Of a stretch of DNA of 10,898 bases, positions 9,071 to 10,898 are shown one piece after another (the stretch's first letter is position 1; each line of letters begins with the position of its first letter). The stretch spans positions 50,001 to 60,898 of the forward strand of contig NW_013652471.1 in assembly GCF_000499385.1 (NCBI RefSeq), written 5' to 3'. Source of the DNA: Eimeria necatrix (lineage: Eukaryota; Apicomplexa; Conoidasida; Eucoccidiorida; Eimeriidae). The notes under the pieces were generated by a model. The model made no database searches and was not told the DNA's origin. It saw nothing but the letters and a program-made list of their open reading frames with translations. Made by a program: the position numbers and the translations under genes.

Positions 9071-9283
9071 GCTGCTGCTAGTGGCTAGAGTGTTCAGGGG
9101 CAGCGCAATGGCGCCAAAGACAGCACTCTGGCACAGGCCCCTGCTGCAGCTACTGATGTTGCCGCTGCTGCTTTTGCTGCTGCTTTTGCTGCTGCTGCTT
9201 TTGCTGCTGCTGCTTTTGCTGCTGCAGTTGCTGCTGCTGCTGCTGCAGGCGGTGCGTGCTGATCTGTGTGTGGGCTGGCTGGA

Positions 9284-9295
9284 GTGTACGTACAC
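9284..9295. promoter_or_regulatory. GTGTACGTACAC palindrome, copy near 9284
   Basis: A perfect 12-base copy in GGAGTGTACGTACACCTGGG. It is followed by the AT-rich stretch 9335-9410, similar to the copy at 6188, which also precedes an AT-rich island. Confidence 0.35.
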
Positions 9296-9412
9296 CTGGG
9301 AGCTGCGCGAGCTCACTTGTGTCTTCTGGCTTTTGAGTTTATTTCATTTAATTGTTAATCCATTTATTTGTTTATTATTTATTTATTTATTTAGTTATTT
9401 ATCATTTAAAAG

Positions 9413-9461
9413 CCGAGAGAGCCAGACGGAAAAGATACAGCAGCGAAAAGCAGCTGCAGCA

Positions 9462-9514
<53 letters not shown>

Positions 9515-9560
9515 GGCGCCGCATGAAGCAGATGAATTTGGGCGCTACATAACGCACTAG
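9413..9560 (+). CDS. possible last exon of the coiled-coil gene
   Basis: A T-rich tract (9340-9408) ends in an AG at 9411-9412. Splicing the phase-2 donor at 8894 to 9413 makes a Ser codon and continues RESQTEKIQQRKA, an Ala run, then AEAPHEADEFGRYITH and stop TAG 9558-9560. Phase agrees, the tract resembles a 3' splice site, and the tail is polar and of mixed composition. The proposed intron (8894-9412) is CTG- and T-rich. One phase match in three is expected by chance, so this remains tentative. A separate small gene or a chance open frame is possible. Confidence 0.33.
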
Positions 9561-9574
9561 GGCACAGGCTGCTG

Positions 9575-9760
9575 CTGCCCAGCTAGCCAGGACTTTGGCC
9601 CTCGCTAGCCACAGCAGCAGCAGCAGCTAGTCACAGCAGCAGCAGCAGCAGCAGCAGCTAGCCACAGCAGCAGCAGCAGCAGCTAGCCACAGCAGCAGCA
9701 GTAGCTAGCTGAAGCTGCAGCCCCAGATAGCCAAGCTAGCCCAAGGATGGGCCTAGCTAG
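9575..9760. repeat. second GCTAGC cluster, interleaved with (CAG)n
   Basis: Units of GCTAGCCA plus (CAG)4-8 repeat about four times (9605-9705), flanked by looser AGCTAGC copies. The core is that of the 5430-5850 satellite, but with triplet runs inserted as spacers. Confidence 0.85.
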
Positions 9761-9861
9761 CTGCAGGCTCGAGCCCTACATGCTGGGCCAGGCTGCTGCT
9801 GCTGCAGTGCAGGCAAGCTGCAGCAGCTGGCTAGTCAGAGGGGCGAAGAGCAGCAAAATTA

Positions 9862-9892
<31 letters not shown>

Positions 9893-10063
9893 CGGTGTGG
9901 CGCTGCTGCTGCGCGCTGCAGTGTACGTGTGCGAACACCGCAGCAGCGCGGGGGCCCCTCTCCGCAGCTCATTCGCAGCAGTAGCAGCAGCAGCTGCTGC
10001 TGCTGCTGCTGCAGCAATCAGGTGACCCCTGGTAGCAAGTTGCTGGACACAAAGCGTAGGTGT

Positions 10064-10105
<42 letters not shown>

Positions 10106-10563
10106 ATGCGCTGTCTGCTCCGCCGACCAGGGGCTGCAGCAAACTGCTGCGCAGCGCTTGGGGCCCTGCTGCTGCTTGAGGGGTGTCAGTGAAGAAAAGT
10201 GAATTTGTAGTCCAAAGAGTTTGCTGCTGCTGCTGCTGCTGCTGCGCTGCGCAGCCTGAGGTGTACGTACACTCGAACCGCCACTGCCCGCGCTGCTGCT
10301 GCTCGCCAGCACTGCAGCGCAGCGCCCGCAGCGGCCCCACAGAGAGCTGCAGCAGCAGCAAAAGCAGCAGCAAAAGCAGTTCTAACTCACTTGCAGCAGC
10401 AGCAGCAGCAGGAAGAAGGCCCGTCGCTCGGCAGCAAGCCGCGCCAACACCGCAGCAGCAGCAGCAGCAGCAGCAGCACTACCGCTGGGTGTCCTCTGTG
10501 GACTCTTTTGGAGAAGCAGCTGCTGTTGTCTCAGGAGCTGTGGTTTGTGGCCCGAAGCTGCAG
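9761..10563. other. repeat-rich stretch without a confident gene
   Basis: Holds CTG runs (9862-9892, 10066-10106, 10220-10244), CAG runs (10392-10411, 10452-10478) and a GTGTACGTACAC copy. All three plus-strand frames and several minus-strand frames are open over long distances, as expected of triplet repeats. The plus frame ending at 10569 has some mixed sequence (HYRWVSSVDSFGEAAAVV), but its stop falls inside the telomere-like array and no splice partner is clear. Confidence 0.45.
10261..10272. promoter_or_regulatory. GTGTACGTACAC palindrome, copy near 10261
   Basis: A perfect 12-base copy preceded by CCTGAG. The GAGGTGTACGTACA context also occurs at 6186, which suggests the flank is part of the element. 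Confidence 0.35.
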
Positions 10564-10564
10564 C

Positions 10565-10618
10565 CTTAGGGTTTAGGGTTTAGGGTTTAGGGTTTAGGGT
10601 TTGGAGGTTGGGGTTGGA
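10565..10618 (+). repeat. telomere-like TTTAGGG array C
   Basis: Five TTTAGGG-type heptamers decaying into TTTGGAGG and TTGGGGTTGG. It is preceded by CTGCAGCC, as is array D about 105 bases later. Confidence 0.92.
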
Positions 10619-10671
10619 GCGCGACTGCTGCAGGCCCGGGAGAGCTGCGTCGATGGCCAGGGCCTGCAGCC

Positions 10672-10706
10672 TTTAGGGTTTAGGGTTTATGGTTTAGGGT
10701 TTAGGG
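10672..10706 (+). repeat. telomere-like TTTAGGG array D
   Basis: About five heptamers with one TTTATGG variant, ending 13 bases before ATG 10720. Same orientation as the other arrays. Confidence 0.9.
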
Positions 10707-10719
10707 AGCTTCTGCGGAG

Positions 10720-10898
10720 ATGTCGGAGCCAGCAGCAGCAGCAGCAGGCGCAGCAGCAGCAGCAGCAGCTGCTGCTGCAGGGGCCCCCCCGGGGGCCCCC
10801 CCCGAAGCAGCGGGGGAGCCCTGCGAGTCTGTGAGCTGCGGCGGCCGCCACGCGAGCAGCAGCAGCAGCAGCGGGGGCCCCCCCGCCCCCGCCCCCCC
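10720..10898 (+). CDS. 5' end of a possible gene running off the right edge (partial)
   Basis: ATG 10720 opens a frame that stays open for 59 codons to the end of the window. It reads MSEPAAAAAG, more Ala, then GAPPGAPPEAAGEPCESVSC, GGRHA, a Ser run and GGPPAPAP. The sequence around the ATG is CGGAGATGTCG. The low-complexity A/P/G/S N-terminus resembles disordered starts of coccidian proteins, but GC-rich DNA also yields such frames by chance. No family can be named from this fragment. Confidence 0.35.
   Translation, partial: MSEPAAAAAGAAAAAAAAAAGAPPGAPPEAAGEPCESVSCGGRHASSSSSSGGPPAPAP

Noticed and set aside
9776..10312. 178-residue minus-strand open frame
   Set aside because: Composition is that of antisense triplet runs, with no conserved segment. 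It also crosses a palindrome copy and a GCTAGC edge.
10183..10569. 128-residue plus-strand open frame
   Set aside because: Mostly Cys, Ser and Gln runs. The stop is supplied by the telomere-like array, and only about 30 mixed residues are present with no splice partner.
10565..10706. a true telomere or subtelomeric boundary
   Set aside because: The arrays are short, degenerate and followed by unique GC-rich sequence. Others lie inside the window, one in a gene.

Overview
The window looks like nuclear DNA of an Eimeria-type coccidian (Apicomplexa). Three signs point there. CAG/CTG triplet runs fill both coding and non-coding DNA and encode homopolymers of Q, A and S. Several arrays of the telomere-like heptamer TTTAGGG lie away from any chromosome end. 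Two recognisable genes are plainly eukaryotic, and one is split by GT-AG introns. Published work on Eimeria tenella chromosome 1 describes repeat-rich segments of CAG triplets and AAACCCT heptamers, and this window fits that type. The species cannot be fixed from the sequence.

Layout. Bases 2-214 are probably the 3' end of an unidentified plus-strand gene. Bases 500-1024 (minus) encode a Vma21-family V-ATPase assembly factor with two membrane segments and a dilysine-like C-terminus. After a divergent intergenic region (1025-1978) comes a plus-strand gene of about eight exons (1979-4961), which I identify as EMC2, the TPR subunit of the ER membrane protein complex. Its introns hold CTG runs, a seven-unit minisatellite, telomere-like repeats, a G-rich octamer array and a 63-bp direct duplication. 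Bases 4962-6540 carry no convincing gene. They hold an 18-bp tandem array, a telomere-like array, a ~420-bp GCTAGC-rich satellite and AT-rich islands. Bases 6541-8897 (plus) encode a large, unrecognised Q/S/A-rich coiled-coil protein. Its reading frame is broken once by a missing base in a 141-bp triplet run, and a last exon at 9413-9560 is possible. Bases 9561-10719 are repeats (a second GCTAGC cluster, CTG runs, two telomere-like arrays). An open frame starting at 10720 runs off the right edge.

How the genes relate. VMA21 and EMC2 are divergently arranged housekeeping genes, and both products work at the ER on membrane proteins (V-ATPase Vo assembly and membrane-protein insertion). The shared setting may be chance. 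The main interest lies in how repeats interact with genes: CTG runs next to splice sites, a duplicated 5' splice site, a G-rich 3' splice site, a frame broken in a triplet run, and a recurrent GTGTACGTACAC palindrome.
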